A stretch of 64,000 nt of DNA from Alistipes putredinis (GTDB lineage: Bacteria; Bacteroidota; Bacteroidia; Bacteroidales; Rikenellaceae): positions 434,001-498,000 of the forward strand of contig CP091730.1 of the NCBI GenBank assembly GCA_022009915.1. Reading direction: 5' to 3'. Shown in pieces: positions 30,817-41,728 of this stretch (its first letter is position 1; each line of letters opens with the position of its first letter). The notes under the pieces were generated by a model. It saw only the letters and a list, made by a program, of their open reading frames with translations. It was not told the DNA's origin and did not search any database. The position numbers and the translations under genes are program-made.

Positions 30817-31832
30817 ATGGACATAACCGTTTTTGGGTATCGAATCCTCATGCGACGACACTTCGGCAGCCGTATTGCGCGGCGGAGTGCTGCTTTCCAA
30901 TGTAATCGCCTCGCAAGCCGTTCACGTAAAATACGGAGGCGTAATACCCGAACTGGCCTCGCGCGCCCACCAGCAAAACATCGTTCCCGTAGTGGATACG
31001 GCACTCGGCGACGCCGGCATTACGGCGGACAATATCGATGCCATCGCATACACCCGCGGCCCCGGGCTTCTGGGTTCGCTGCTGGTCGGCACATCCTTCG
31101 CCAAAGGCCTGTCCATCGCAAAAAACATACCCATGGTGGAGGTCAATCACTTGCAGGGGCATATCTTTTCGCACTTCATCGACCTGCCCGACAGACAGCT
31201 TCCGCATCCGTCGTATCCTTTCCTGTGCCTTCTGGTTTCGGGAGGGCACACGCAGCTGGTCGTGGTGAAAGCGCCGTTAGAGATGGAAATCATCGGAACG
31301 ACAATCGACGATGCCGCGGGCGAAGCGTTCGACAAATGCGCCAAGGTCATGGGCCTGCCCTACCCGGGCGGACCGGTCATCGACCGTCTCGCAAAGCAGG
31401 GCGACCCCGAAAAGTTCAGCTTCGCCAAACCGAACGTAGACGGATTCGATTACAGTTTCAGCGGCCTGAAAACCTCGTTCCTGTATACACTCAGAGACAA
31501 AACGGCCGAGTGTCCCTGACTTCATCGAAAGCAACAAGGCAGACTTGTGCGCCTCGCTGCAAAAGACGATTATCGACACGCTGCTCAAAAAACTCATAAA
31601 AGCCGCCAAGGAGTACAAAATCCGCGACATCGCCATAGCCGGCGGGGTTTCGGCCAACTCGGGCCTGCGCAACGCCGTATCGGAAGAGGGGCGTAAAAGA
31701 GGCTGGCGCGTATTTTTACCGGAACTCAAATTCACGACGGACAACGCCGCCATGATTGCAATGGTCGGCTATTACCGCTACCTGCGCTCGGAGTTCTCCG
31801 ACCTCGGCGCAACTCCGATAGTCCACATGTAG
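30817..31832 (+). CDS. tsaD: tRNA N6-threonylcarbamoyladenosine transferase TsaD (two apparent frameshifts)
   Basis: TsaD transfers the threonylcarbamoyl group to A37 of ANN-decoding tRNAs. After repair it starts MDITVLGIESSCDDTSAAVL, followed by the metal-binding HLQGHIFSH, VSGGHTQLVV, GLPYPGGPVIDRLAKQGD and the C-terminal AIAGGVSANSGLR with FTTDNAAMIA. Extra bases lie in the TTTTT run at 30830-30834 and in CCC at 31514-31516. Repaired length is about 338 residues. This essential gene cannot be truly broken in a living cell. TsaC, which makes the activated intermediate, is encoded at 56371-56967. Confidence 0.94.
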
Positions 31833-31926
31833 CGCGGCAGTCTTCGTCCGAGGCGGCCGAGAATTTCGGAATCGAGAACAGTGCTTTTGCCGCAGAGAGA
31901 GTGCAAGACCCTGTCCGATAAAAACA

Positions 31927-31966
31927 TATAGCCCCGGCAGGCTGCACCTGTCGGGGCTATACGTTT
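31927..31966. terminator. Bidirectional terminator between tsaD and clpB
   Basis: TATAGCCCCGGCAGG (31927-31941) pairs with CCTGTCGGGGCTATA (31947-31961) with one wobble. T-rich on the plus strand and A-rich on the other side, so it can serve both convergent genes. Confidence 0.82.
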
Positions 31967-31977
31967 TACCCGAACTA

Positions 31978-34584
31978 TCAGTTCTTGAAGACTATCTTGT
32001 CGTCATCGGCGGAAATCACAATCGGACGCGAACGGTCGATATTTCCGGCGAGAATCTCCTTGGAAAGCTCATTCACCACGTAACGCTGAATGGTACGCTT
32101 AATCGGTCGGGCACCGAACATCGGATCGAATCCCTTGTCGGCAAGCCATGCGCGGGCCGGCTGTTCGACTTTCAGCTCTATGCCGTTTTCCCGGAGCATA
32201 CGCTCTATGGTGCGCATCTGTATATCGACTATTTTGAGCGTCTCGCGCTTGGTAAGAGGCGTAAACATCACAATCTCGTCGATTCGGTTCAGGAACTCGG
32301 GTTTGAGCTGCTGCTTCATGAGCTCCACCACCTCGCTGCGGGTCTGCTGCACGACGCTCTCGGGCACGCCGTTCTCGTCGGCATTCTTCGAGAAATTCTC
32401 CATAATCAACGACGAACCCATGTTCGAAGTCATGATGATTATGGTGTTTCTGAAATCCACGGTACGACCCTTGTTGTCGGTAAGACGACCGTCGTCGAGC
32501 ACCTGCAACAGGATGTTGAACACGTCGGGGTGAGCCTTTTCTATCTCGTCGAGCAGCACCACGCTGTACGGTTTGCGCCTTACGGCCTCGGTAAGCTGTC
32601 CGCCCTCGTCGTAACCGACGTATCCCGGAGGCGCTCCGATAAGACGCGACACGGAGTGACGCTCCTGATACTCGCTCATGTCGATACGTGTCATCATGTT
32701 CTCGTCGTTGAACAGAAACTCCGCAAGCGCCTTGGCCAGTTCGGTCTTGCCCACACCGGTGGTTCCCAAAAAGATGAACGAACCGATAGGCCTGCGGCTG
32801 TCGCTAAGGCCGGCCCTACTGCGGCGAACGGCATCCGAAATGGCCTCTATGGCCATGTCCTGACCGATTACACGCTTATGAAGTTCGGCCTCCATGTTCA
32901 GCAGTTTCTCGCGTTCGCTGGCAAGCATTCTGGTTACCGGTATGCCGGTCCAGCGCGATACCACCTCGGCGATATCCTGTGCATCGACCTCCTCCTTAAT
33001 CATCGCGCCGCCGTCGGTAGACATCGACAACTCCTGCTGCAAGTCGGCGATATGCGTCTCCGTTTCGCGTATCTTTCCGTAGCGAATCTCGGCCACGCGA
33101 CCGTAATCGCCCTGACGTTCGGCCTCGGCAGCCTGCACTTTGAGCTCCTCGATATGCTCCTTGTCCTGCTGGATTTTGGAGAGCAGATCGCGCTCGCCCT
33201 GCCACTTTGCACGGAGCGCCGTCCTCTTCGAGTTCAGTTCGTCGATTTCGCGGGTAAGCTCCTCGACCCTGTTCTCGTCGTTTTCGCGGCGAATCGCCTC
33301 GCGCTCGATTTCGAGCTGTCGTACACGCCTGTCGAGCGTATCTATCTCCTCGGGCACGGAGTTCATTTCCAGTCGAAGTTTCGAGGCCGCCTCGTCGATA
33401 AGGTCTATGGCCTTGTCCGGCAGAAAGCGCGACGTTATGTAACGGTGCGAAAGCTCCACGGCGGCGATAATCGCCTCATCCTTGATGTGCACCTTGTGGT
33501 GATTCTCGTAACGGTCTTTCAGACCTCGCAGGATGGATATGGAGTCCTCGGTCGTAGGCTCGTCCACCATGACTTTCTGGAAACGGCGTTCAAGGGCCTT
33601 GTCCTGCTCGAAGTACTTCTGGAACTCGTCGAGCGTAGTGGCTCCGATAGTGCGCAGCTCGCCTCTGGCCAGAGCGGGTTTCAGAATGTTGGCGGCATCC
33701 ATGGCGCCGTCGCCCTTGCCTGCACCGACAAGAGTATGAATCTCGTCGATAAAGAGCAGGATATCGCCCTCTGCGGATACGACCTCCTTCACGACCGCTT
33801 TCAGACGCTCTTCGAATTCGCCCTTGTACTTGGCACCTGCTACCAGCGCTCCCATGTCGAGCGAATAAATCTGTTTGTTTTTCAAATTCTCCGGCACGTC
33901 GCCGCTGACAATACGATGAGCTATGCCCTCGGCAATCGCCGTCTTGCCCACGCCGGCCTCGCCGACCAGAATCAGGGTTGTTCTTGGTTCTGCGCGAAAG
34001 AATCTGCAAGACACGTCTTATCTCCTCGTCTCGGCCGATTACCGGATCGAGTTTTCCGGCCCGCGCCTGCGCATTCAGATTAATGGCGTATTTGCCCAGT
34101 GCATCGAATGTCTGGTCGGAAGTCTGCGAATCCACGGTCGAGCCCTTGCGCAGGTCCTTTATAGCGGCAATCAGCTCATTTTCGCTGACCCCGTTGCGTT
34201 TGAGAATGCGCGAGGCCTCGCCTCCGTCGGCAAGAAGTCCGAGCAGCAGATGCTCCACCGAAGCATAACGGTCGCCGAACTTGGAAGTATAATCCGTAGC
34301 TTTCTGTATGGCTCGCGAGGAGTCGGCCGCGAAATACTGCTCGCCGGAGCTCCCGACACTCTGGGAAGCGAATCGACGGCACGGCCCGCCTCCGAGCGCA
34401 GACTCTTCATATTCACGCCGACACGCGAGAGCAGGTAAGTGCCCAGCGAATCCTCGTCCTGAATCAGAGCGGCGAGAATATGCACCGGCTCCACTGCCTG
34501 ATTGCCCTTTGCCGAAGCAATCGTGAAAGCCTGTTGCAGAGCCTCCTGCGCCTTAATTGTAAGTGTGTTGATGTTCATATTCAT
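31978..34584 (-). CDS. clpB: ATP-dependent disaggregase ClpB (two apparent frameshifts)
   Basis: ClpB extracts and refolds aggregated proteins with DnaK. It carries an N-terminal Clp-N repeat domain, a first AAA module with Walker A GEAGVGKTAIAEG, and a long coiled-coil middle domain (EREAIRRENDENRVEELTRE). The linker AEVVSRWTGIPVTRM and a second AAA module with Walker A GTTGVGKTELAKALA follow. The repaired length of about 868 residues is normal. The start at 34584 is chosen because an AAAGGAG ribosome-binding site lies 5 bases upstream; MNINTL at 34578 is an alternative. Frame breaks near 34345-34360 and 33973. A pair of repeated 13-mers lies upstream (34653-34715). Confidence 0.94.
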
Positions 34585-34652
34585 TTTTCTCCTTTCGATG
34601 CTCCGTAACTGCAAAACATTTGCCACGGGCAAAACAAGGAAAATTTGTCAGA

Positions 34653-34715
34653 ACAATATGCCATAATTGTCATTCGAACGCCTAAACATCTGACAATCAA
34701 AGACAATATGACATA
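34653..34715. repeat. Pair of 13-base repeats upstream of clpB
   Basis: ACAATATGCCATA (34653-34665) and ACAATATGACATA (34703-34715) differ at one base and start exactly 50 bases apart. An inverted TTGTCAG/CTGACAA pair lies around them. The 234-base gap between clpB and ksgA holds no gene, so these are candidate operator or promoter elements for clpB. Function is inferred only from position. Confidence 0.4.
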
Positions 34716-34818
34716 CAAAGAATCTCCTCTCTGGCAGAAGCCGCATATTTTTCAGAATTCCGAACGATTACCGACACGAGTATGCACTCCGGAATAAGCA
34801 CACAGCGCGGCCTCGAAA

Positions 34819-35594
34819 TTAGATTTTATTCCGTTCGACCCAGCGCGTAAGCTCCACGAACATCGGCACGTCGAGCTGCTCGGCACGCAGCGTGAAGAAC
34901 GGATGCACGGCACCGCCGAAATCCCCGAACACGGCCCGCAGCGAATTGCGCAACATCTTTCGCCTTTGGCCGAACGACGCCTTGACCACCTTTACGAACA
35001 AAGCCTCGTCGCAATCCAGATGCTCCACCGAATTCCGGCGCATCCGTATAACCGCGCTCTTGACTTTCGGGGGAGGATTGAACACGCCCTCGCTGACGGT
35101 AAACAGATACTCCATGTCGTAATAGGCCTGCAACAGCACGCTCAATATTCCGTAATCGCGGCTGCCTGCTTTTTCGGTCAGACGCACCGCCACCTCGCGC
35201 TGCACCATGCCGACGCACTGCGGTACCGAATCGCGGTTTTCGAGCACCTTGAAAAAAATATCTGGGAAGAGATGTTATACGGGAAATTGCCCACGACGCT
35301 CACCCCCGACGGGAAACGTTCGGCAAGATTCATCGTAAGAAAATCACCCTCGACAAGACGAGAGGCGAACTGCGGATAGTGCGCACGCAGATACACGACA
35401 CTCTCGCCGTCTATCTCCGCGCCGTAAGTGACGATATCGTTGCGCGACAGAAGAAACTGCGTGAGCATGCCCATTCCCGGGCCCACTTCGAGCACGTCGC
35501 CCCCGCCATCGACAGCATCGGCGATGCGTGCGGCGATATTCCTGTCGGTCAGAAAATGCTGACCCAATGCCTTTTTGGCCCTTACTTCCGTCAT
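34819..35594 (-). CDS. ksgA: 16S rRNA (adenine1518-N6/1519-N6)-dimethyltransferase KsgA (one apparent frameshift)
   Basis: KsgA dimethylates two adjacent adenosines near the 3' end of 16S rRNA. It starts MTEVRAKKALGQHFLTDRNI. The SAM motif is VLEVGPGMGMLTQFLL, the catalytic NxPY-type motif is GNFPYNISSQIFF, and the C-terminal KVKSAVIRMRRNSVEH and SFGQRRKMLRNSLRAVF are family hallmarks. The A7 run at 35252-35258 must lose two bases to give the conserved SSQIFFKVLENRD. Repaired length about 258 residues. It starts 10 bases after the recQ stop. Confidence 0.93.
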
Positions 35595-35603
35595 CGGCTC
35601 CGA

Positions 35604-37812
35604 TTAATTGCCCTGCTCGCAAATGAACTTGATACGAATCAGGCGAATCTCCTCCTCGGTGTAGTCGGCACCGAGTTCGCGCACTGGCCTCATCGAGCGA
35701 GTCGCTCTTCGCATCCTCCTTGAAGTAGAGATATATGTCCTCGGCCTTATCCTCGTCCATGTACTCGTTGATGAAGTACGATATGTTGAGTTTGGTACCC
35801 GAATTGACGATGGTCTCTATCTCGGTGAGCAGTTCGTCGAAATCCAGATTCTTGGCCTGTGCTATGTCCGCGAAATCCATCTGGCGGTCGATGCTCTGAA
35901 TGATGAACACCTTGTTGCCGCTCTTCGACGCCACGCCCTTGACGACCATATCCTGCGGACGGACAATCTCCTTCTCCTCGACGTAGGCCTTGATCAGCTT
36001 CACGAACTCCTCACCGAACTTGCGAGCCTTGCCCACACCCACGCCGCTGATGTTCTGCAACTCCTCCAACGTCACGGGATAGTGGACCGACATGTCTTCC
36101 AGCGATGGGTCCTGAAATATTACGAACGGAGGCAAATCGTGCTGCTTGGCCACTTTCTTGCGCAGGTCTTTGAGCATTCCGAACAACTCCTCGTCGGCCG
36201 CACCGCCCTTTCCGACCGGCATCGCCGCGGCATCGTCGTCCTGCTGCGCATCGTAGTCGTGGTCGAGCGTCACCGTAACAGGGACGGGCGACTCTATGAA
36301 CTTTTCACCGCGGGCATTTATGGCCAGCAGGCCGTAGTTCTCTATATTCTTATCCGCGAGCCCCATGATGAGCGCCTGACGAATCACGGCACCCCAGAAG
36401 CCCGGATCCTTATCCGCACCCGAACCGAAGCTCTCTATCTTATGGTGTCCGTAAGACTTAATCATGGCGGTCGGCTTTCCTATAAGCACGTTCACCAGAT
36501 AGTCGGCCTTGAACCTGTCGCCAATCTCGCGCAAGGCCAAAAAGCATCGTCACCATATCTTCCGTCGCCTCTATTTTCGGCTTGGGATTCAGACAGTTGT
36601 CGCAGTTTCCGCAGTTATCCTCGGTGAAATCCTCGCCGAAATAGTGCAGCAGCGTCTTGCGGCGGCAAACCGAAGACTCGGCATAGGAAACGGTCTCCTG
36701 CAACAGCAGTTTTCCGATTTCCTGCTCGGCAACGGGCTTGCCCTGCATGAACTTTTCGAGTTTCTGTATATCCTTGTAGCTGTAAAACGCGATGCAACGC
36801 CCCTCTCCGCCGTCTCGGCCGGCACGTCCGGTCTCCTGATAATATCCCTCCAAACTCTTGGGAATATCGTAATGTATCACATAGCGCACATCGGGCTTGT
36901 CGATACCCATGCCGAACGCTATGGTGGCAACGATTACGTCGGCCCGCTCCATAAGAAAATCGTCCTGATTGTTGGCTCTCGTGGCAGCGTCCATGCCGGC
37001 GTGATAGGGAAGCGCCCTTATGTCGTTGGCTACCAGAAGTTCGGCCAGCTCCTCGACTTTCTTGCGGCTCAGGCAGTAGATTATGCCCGACTTGCCCTCG
37101 TTCATCTTGATATAGCGGATAATCTCCTTGGTGAGATCGTTTTTGGGTCGTATCTCGTAGTAGAGATTGGGTCGGTTGAACGACGACTTGAACACCGCGG
37201 CATCGAGCATTCCGAGGTTCTTTTGAATATCCATCTGAACCTTGGGCGTAGCGGTAGCCGTAAGCGCGATTATCGGGGCATTGCCTATATCGTTTATAAT
37301 AGGACGTATGCGGCGGTATTCGGGTCTGAAATCGTGTCCCCACTCAGAGATACAGTGAGCCTCGTCGATTGCGAAGAACGAAATTTTTGATTTTTACGCA
37401 GGAAAGATATGTTGTCCTCCTTGGTGAGCGACTCCGGTGCGAAGTAGAGCAGTTTGGTCTTGCCGGCCAGAACGTCGCTGCGCACCTGCGCTACGGCTGT
37501 CTTGTTGAGCGACGAATTGAGGAAGTGCGCGACCCCGTCCTCTGCGCTGAACGTGCGCATGGCATCGACCTGATTCTTCATCAGTGCGATGAGCGGCGAA
37601 ATGACTATGGCCACGCCGTCCATTATAAGAGCCGGCAACTGATAACAAAGCGACTTTCCGCCGCCGGTGGGCATCAGCACAAAAGTATCCTTGCCCGCCA
37701 GAACGTTTTTGATTACGGCCTCCTGATTTCCCTTGAAAGCGGAGAAGCCGAAATACTCCCGCAGTTTGTCGTACAACAACGTATCGTTTTGGTTCTTCAT
37801 CCGTTCAGACAT
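35604..37812 (-). CDS. recQ: ATP-dependent DNA helicase RecQ (about four apparent frameshifts)
   Basis: RecQ unwinds DNA in recombination repair. Motifs: Walker A LMPTGGGKSLCYQLP, DEAH box AIDEAHCISEWGHDFRPEY, motif III LTATATPKVQ and motif VI YYQETGRAGRDGGEG. The RQC zinc site has its Cys residues in SSVCRRKTLLHYFGE and NCGNCDNC, and a C-terminal HRDC domain follows (LKDLRKKVAKQHDLPPFVIF). Length is about 735 residues. Removing two A near 37385-37398 gives LRKIKISFFAIDEAHC, which aligns without a gap to family members. Further extra bases lie near 36539-36543 and 35687. Start at 37812, with 37800 as an alternative. Confidence 0.93.
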
Positions 37813-37895
37813 GTTTTTTTGTCCAGTTACAGAAAATAAAAAGTACACAAAATTTCCAAATTTCACTAACTTTGTAAAAAAATTTCTTACCAAAC

Positions 37896-38634
37896 ATGAG
37901 ATTATACACCACCGACCTGGTCAAGAAATACAAGACCCGCACGGTAGTAAACCATGTGTCGGTCGATGTGCAGCAGGGCGAGATAGTCGGTCTGCTGGGT
38001 CCGAACGGCGCCGGCAAGACGACCACCTTCTATATGATAGTGGGACTAATCAAACCCAACGAAGGCAGCATACACCTCGAAGAGGACGGAACGGTCACGG
38101 ACATAACCTCGTTTCCGGTATACCGCCGTGCGCAGTTGGGCGTAGGCTATCTTGCTCAGGAGGCCTCCGTATTCCGCCGTCTGAGCGTGGAGGACAACAT
38201 AAAGGCCGTTCTGGAAATGACCGATTTCAGCAAGGAGTACCAGCGTCAGAGACTTGAAACGCTCATCGAGGAGTTCTCGCTGCAAAAGGTGCGCAAAAGT
38301 CAGGGCATACAGTTGTCCGGAGGCGAGAGACGACGCACCGAAATCGCCCGTGCCGTCGCCATAAACCCAAAAATTCATCCTGCTCGACGAACCGTTCGCC
38401 GGCGTGGACCCGATTGCCGTCGAGGACATACAAAAACATAATAGGAACACTGAAAAGCAAGAACATCGGCGTCATCATCACCGACCACAACGTTCACGAG
38501 ACATTGAAAATCACCGACCGGACCTATCTGCTTTTCGAAGGCAAAATCCTCAAAGCAGGCACCGCCGAAGAGCTTGCCGATGACGAACAGGTGCGCAGGG
38601 TGTATCTCGGCAAAGACTTCAAAGGCTCAGATAG
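37896..38634 (+). CDS. lptB: LPS export ABC transporter ATP-binding protein LptB (about three apparent frameshifts)
   Basis: LptB powers lipopolysaccharide extraction from the inner membrane with LptFG. Walker A is GLLGPNGAGKTTTFYMIVG, the Q-loop is YLAQEASVFRRLS, the signature is QLSGGERRRTEIARA and the repaired Walker B is FILLDEPFAGVDP. Switch His lies in ITDHNVHETL. Extra A at 38370-38374 and 38431-38435 break the frame. A double extra near 38620-38625 hides the natural end DFKLR-stop at 38632-38634 and makes the coding frame run on into aroA. TAACTTTG (37867-37874) upstream is a likely -7 element. About 243 residues. Confidence 0.92.
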
Positions 38635-38638
38635 ACGC

Positions 38639-39895
38639 ATGGAAAAATACATATCCGAAGGCTCCGTTTCGGGCACAGTCACTCCGCCCAGTTCGAAAAG
38701 TTATGCCCAGCGCTGCATAGCCGCCGCGCTGCTGTGTCAGGGAAAGACAGTAATACGGGCCGTGGAAATGTGCGACGACACGCACGCGGCCTTTCGGGTG
38801 GCACAGGCATTAGGCGCACGGGTAGAGAGGCTCGACCCTCACACCTATTCGGTACACGGAGGGCTAAATCCGCAATCAGACATTCTGGACATCGGCGAAT
38901 CGGGTCTATCGACGCGCCTTTTCACCCCCATAGCTTCGCTGTGCCGCCGGCCTATAACCGTTACGGGGCACGGGTCGATTCTGTCACGTCCCATAGACAT
39001 GATGACCGCGCCGCTGCGCAGTCTCGGAGTGCGGGTGCAGGACAACGAAGGCAGGCTGCCGCTCACGGTTCAAGGCCCCATACACGGCGGGCAGGTTCAC
39101 GTGGACGGAAGCGTGAGTTCGCAGTTCGTAACCGGACTTCTCATGTCCCTGCCGCTCGCACAGTCCGACACAACTATATACGTCAATGACCTTAAAAGCA
39201 TCCCGTACATAGACATGACCATCGACACGATGAACCGTTTCGGCGTCGAAATCCAGCACCGCGATTACAGCGAGTTCTATGTTCCGGGTGCGCAAAGCTA
39301 TACACCGACCGATTTCAGCATCGAAGGGGATTGGAGCGGCGCCTCGTGTCTGCTCGCCGCAGGAGCCACGGCAGGAAGCGTCACGATACGCAATCTCAGC
39401 GAAGTATCGCTGCAAGCCGACGTGGCGATGATTTCGGCACTTTCGAAGGCCGGCGCCGAGATAATATCGACCAGCGATTCGCTCACCGTTTCCCGACGCG
39501 AGCTGCGCTCGTTCGTATTCGACGCCACCTCGTGTCCCGACCTTTTTCCGGCACTGGCGGCACTGGCGGCCTCGTGCGACGGCATATCCGAAATCAAGGG
39601 CACCTCGCGGCTGCTTCACAAGGAAAGCGACCGCGCTCTGGCCATAGCCACCGAATACGGCCGTCTGGGCATAAAGGTAGACATCGCCTCGCAGCCTGAC
39701 ACGATGCTCATATACGGAGGTCCCATGCACGGAGCCGAAGTGGACAGTCACAAAGACCACCGCATGGCCATGTCGCTCGCCGTAGCGGCGCTCTCGGCCG
39801 AAGGCACCACCGTAATACGCGGAGCCGAGTGCGTGGCCAAGTCATACGGCGACTTTTGGGACGATTTTGAAAAGATATACCGCAAACAGTCATGA
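38639..39895 (+). CDS. aroA: 3-phosphoshikimate 1-carboxyvinyltransferase (EPSP synthase)
   Basis: AroA forms EPSP from shikimate-3-phosphate and PEP. The start MEKYISEGSVSGTVTPPSSK is followed by the substrate-binding SKSYAQRC. GESGLSTRLFTPIASL corresponds to the family's conserved phosphate/PEP site, and SSQFVTGLLMSLPLA, CPDLFPALAALAA and the C-terminal SHKDHRMAMSLAVAAL follow. Intact, about 418 residues. The continuous open frame with the end of lptB is most likely an artefact, so the ATG at 38639 is used. The stop overlaps the aroC start (ATGA at 39892-39895), so the two shikimate genes are translationally coupled. Confidence 0.93.
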   Translation: MEKYISEGSVSGTVTPPSSKSYAQRCIAAALLCQGKTVIRAVEMCDDTHAAFRVAQALGARVERLDPHTYSVHGGLNPQSDILDIGESGLSTRLFTPIASLCRRPITVTGHGSILSRPIDMMTAPLRSLGVRVQDNEGRLPLTVQGPIHGGQVHVDGSVSSQFVTGLLMSLPLAQSDTTIYVNDLKSIPYIDMTIDTMNRFGVEIQHRDYSEFYVPGAQSYTPTDFSIEGDWSGASCLLAAGATAGSVTIRNLSEVSLQADVAMISALSKAGAEIISTSDSLTVSRRELRSFVFDATSCPDLFPALAALAASCDGISEIKGTSRLLHKESDRALAIATEYGRLGIKVDIASQPDTMLIYGGPMHGAEVDSHKDHRMAMSLAVAALSAEGTTVIRGAECVAKSYGDFWDDFEKIYRKQS

Positions 39896-40876
39896 ATTCA
39901 CTGGGACGCAAATTCAGAATATCGATTTTCGGGGAGTCTCACGGTCAGGCCCTCGGAGTAGTCATGGACGGCGTACCGGCAGGCATCGAACTCTCGCAGC
40001 AGGACTTCGAGCCCGACCTCGACCGTCGGCGCAGTGGAGCGCGAGGCACTACGCCCCGCAAAGGAGAGCGATACGCCGCACTTGGTATCGGGCGTTTTTC
40101 AGGGCCGAACCACAGGAGCGCCGCTCACCGTTCTGTTCTACAACGAAAAACACCCGTTCGGCGGACTACCGCAATCTGGTGGACATGCCGCGTCCGTCGC
40201 ATGCCGACATGGTCGCAGCAGTGAAGTTCCGCGGCTTCAATGACTACCGCGGAGGAGGGCATTTCTCGGGGCGCGTTACTCTGGGAATCGTCGCCGCAGG
40301 TACGGTCGCAAAGAAAATCATAGACAAAGGTCCGCATATCGTCGCGCATAGTCTCCATCGGCAATCAAACGGATTCCGACAAGTTCCAGCAAGTAATCGA
40401 TAAGGCAATGAGCGAAGGCGATTCGGTAGGAGGGGTAATCGAATGCACCGCCTCGGGATGCGACGCAGGCTGGGGAGAACCGTTTTTCGACTCGGTGGAA
40501 AGCGTCGTATCGCACCTGATGTTCTCGATTCCGGGAGTAAAGGGAGTGGAATTCGGCAGCGGGTTCGCAGGCGCTGCGCTCACTGGTTCGCAGAACAACG
40601 ACCCCATCGTCTCCGCCGACGGCAGGACCGCCACCAACAATGCAGGCGGAATAAACGGAGGCATCACCTCGGGCAACGACATCGTGGTCCGCATCGCCGT
40701 CAAGCCGACCGCCAGCATATCGCGTCCGCAACAGACCTTGAACCGAGCGACGGGCAAGGTCGAGGAGCCTGATAATCAAAGGGCGCCACGATGCCTGCAT
40801 AGCGCTGCGGGCCGGCGTGGTCGCAGAAGCCGCACTCGCAATAGCCCTTGCGGATTTCTCGCTCATCGCCCGATAG
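39892..40876 (+). CDS. aroC: Chorismate synthase AroC (four apparent frameshifts)
   Basis: AroC converts EPSP to chorismate with reduced FMN. Conserved parts: FRISIFGESHGQALGVVMDG at the start, then KESDTPHLVSGVFQGRTTGA, the signature NDYRGGGHFSGRVT, and the C-terminal NNAGGINGGITSGNDIVVR followed by KPTASISRPQQT. It ends ALADFSLIAR. The frame breaks near 40061, 40160, 40329 and 40769; each is repaired by removing one G or C. Repaired length about 326 residues, slightly short of the family norm of about 350-360. A strong terminator follows. Chorismate made here could feed MqnA encoded 3 kb downstream. Confidence 0.92.
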
Positions 40877-40900
40877 GGCCGGGGACACCGACAGACAAAA

Positions 40901-40940
40901 AAAGCAGTCCGGAACTTTCTTGTTCCGGACTGCTTTGTTT
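40901..40940. terminator. Rho-independent terminator after aroC
   Basis: AAAGCAGTCCGGAAC (40901-40915) pairs perfectly with GTTCCGGACTGCTTT (40922-40936), followed by GTTTTT. Confidence 0.9.
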
Positions 40941-41063
40941 TTACTCCCGCACGGCTTCCCCGAGACCGTGGCACAGCCCGCCGTACTCTGGCACCGATTT
41001 TGGATATTGTCAAGGCATGAAAAACTCTTATGAACGAACAAAAAGGAGTACAATTAAAATTCA

Positions 41064-41641
41064 ATGTCTATGAAAAAACTTTTCCTTTCAATCGCAGCGC
41101 TTCTGGCAGCCGGCATTTATACGGCTGACGCACAAATGTGGAGTTTCGGTCCCCAAGGCGGGTGTAGCAATTTCTTCCGCCAACGGCGTACAGGATTCGC
41201 GTGCCCGCGCGGGTCTGGTGGCAGGAGTTTTCGCAGAAGTCGAAATGAGCGACTGGTTCGCCGTTCAGGGCGAAATCCTTTATTCGCAACAGGGTTTCGA
41301 CTCAAAAAAACCGCAGGCAAAAAAATTCCCGCTATCAAATCGACTTCATCACCATGCCTCTGGTCACCAAGTACTATCTGATAGGCGGTCTTAACGTGCA
41401 GCTCGGCGCGCAGTTCGGGTATCTCATCAATGCAAAAAACAATCTGCCCGGCGCTTCGCGCCAAAGCATCAAAGGCGAAACGAACCGATACAACGTGGGC
41501 ATCCTGACAGGTCTGGCCTACGACTTCGATTTCGGACTGGTCCTGGAAGGCCGCTACACGCTGGCTCTTACCGACACGTTCGTCAATACGGCAAAACAGC
41601 GCGGCGGTGCATTGCAGGTTATGGTCGGCTGGAAATTCTAA
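41064..41641 (+). CDS. Outer membrane beta-barrel protein, PorT/OMP_b-brl_2 type (two apparent frameshifts)
   Basis: A signal peptide (MKKLFLSIAALLAAGIYTAD) ends near Ala-Gln, then alternating beta strands follow: AGLVAGVFAEVEMSDWFAVQ, EILYSQQGFD, MPLVTKYYLIGGLNVQLGAQ, NVGILTGLAYDFDFGLVLEG. The protein ends with the aromatic VMVGWKF typical of outer membrane barrels recognised by BAM. Repaired length about 191 residues. Extra bases are removed near 41159 (GGCGGG) and in the A7 run near 41320-41326. The start could be 41064 or 41070. It is transcribed alone between two terminators. Confidence 0.78.
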
Positions 41642-41664
41642 AAACGGTTTTTTTCTACGAACAA

Positions 41665-41704
41665 AAAAATCGGGCAAGGCTTCGGGGTGTCTTGTCCGAT
41701 TTTT
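41665..41704. terminator. Bidirectional Rho-independent terminator
   Basis: AAAAATCGGGCAAG (41665-41678) pairs with CTTGTCCGATTTTT (41691-41704). It separates the OMP gene from the convergent unknown gene. Confidence 0.82.
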
Positions 41705-41728
41705 CATACACGTCTTCCGAATCCGCCG

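Noticed and set aside
32530..34083. 517-codon open frame on the plus strand opposite clpB
   Set aside because: Antisense shadow of the conserved ClpB frame, with low-complexity His/Leu/Arg composition and no recognisable domain.
38414..39895. A true LptB-AroA bifunctional protein
   Set aside because: A natural LptB stop is recovered by removing two extra bases, and an ATG with a normal AroA N-terminus follows at once.
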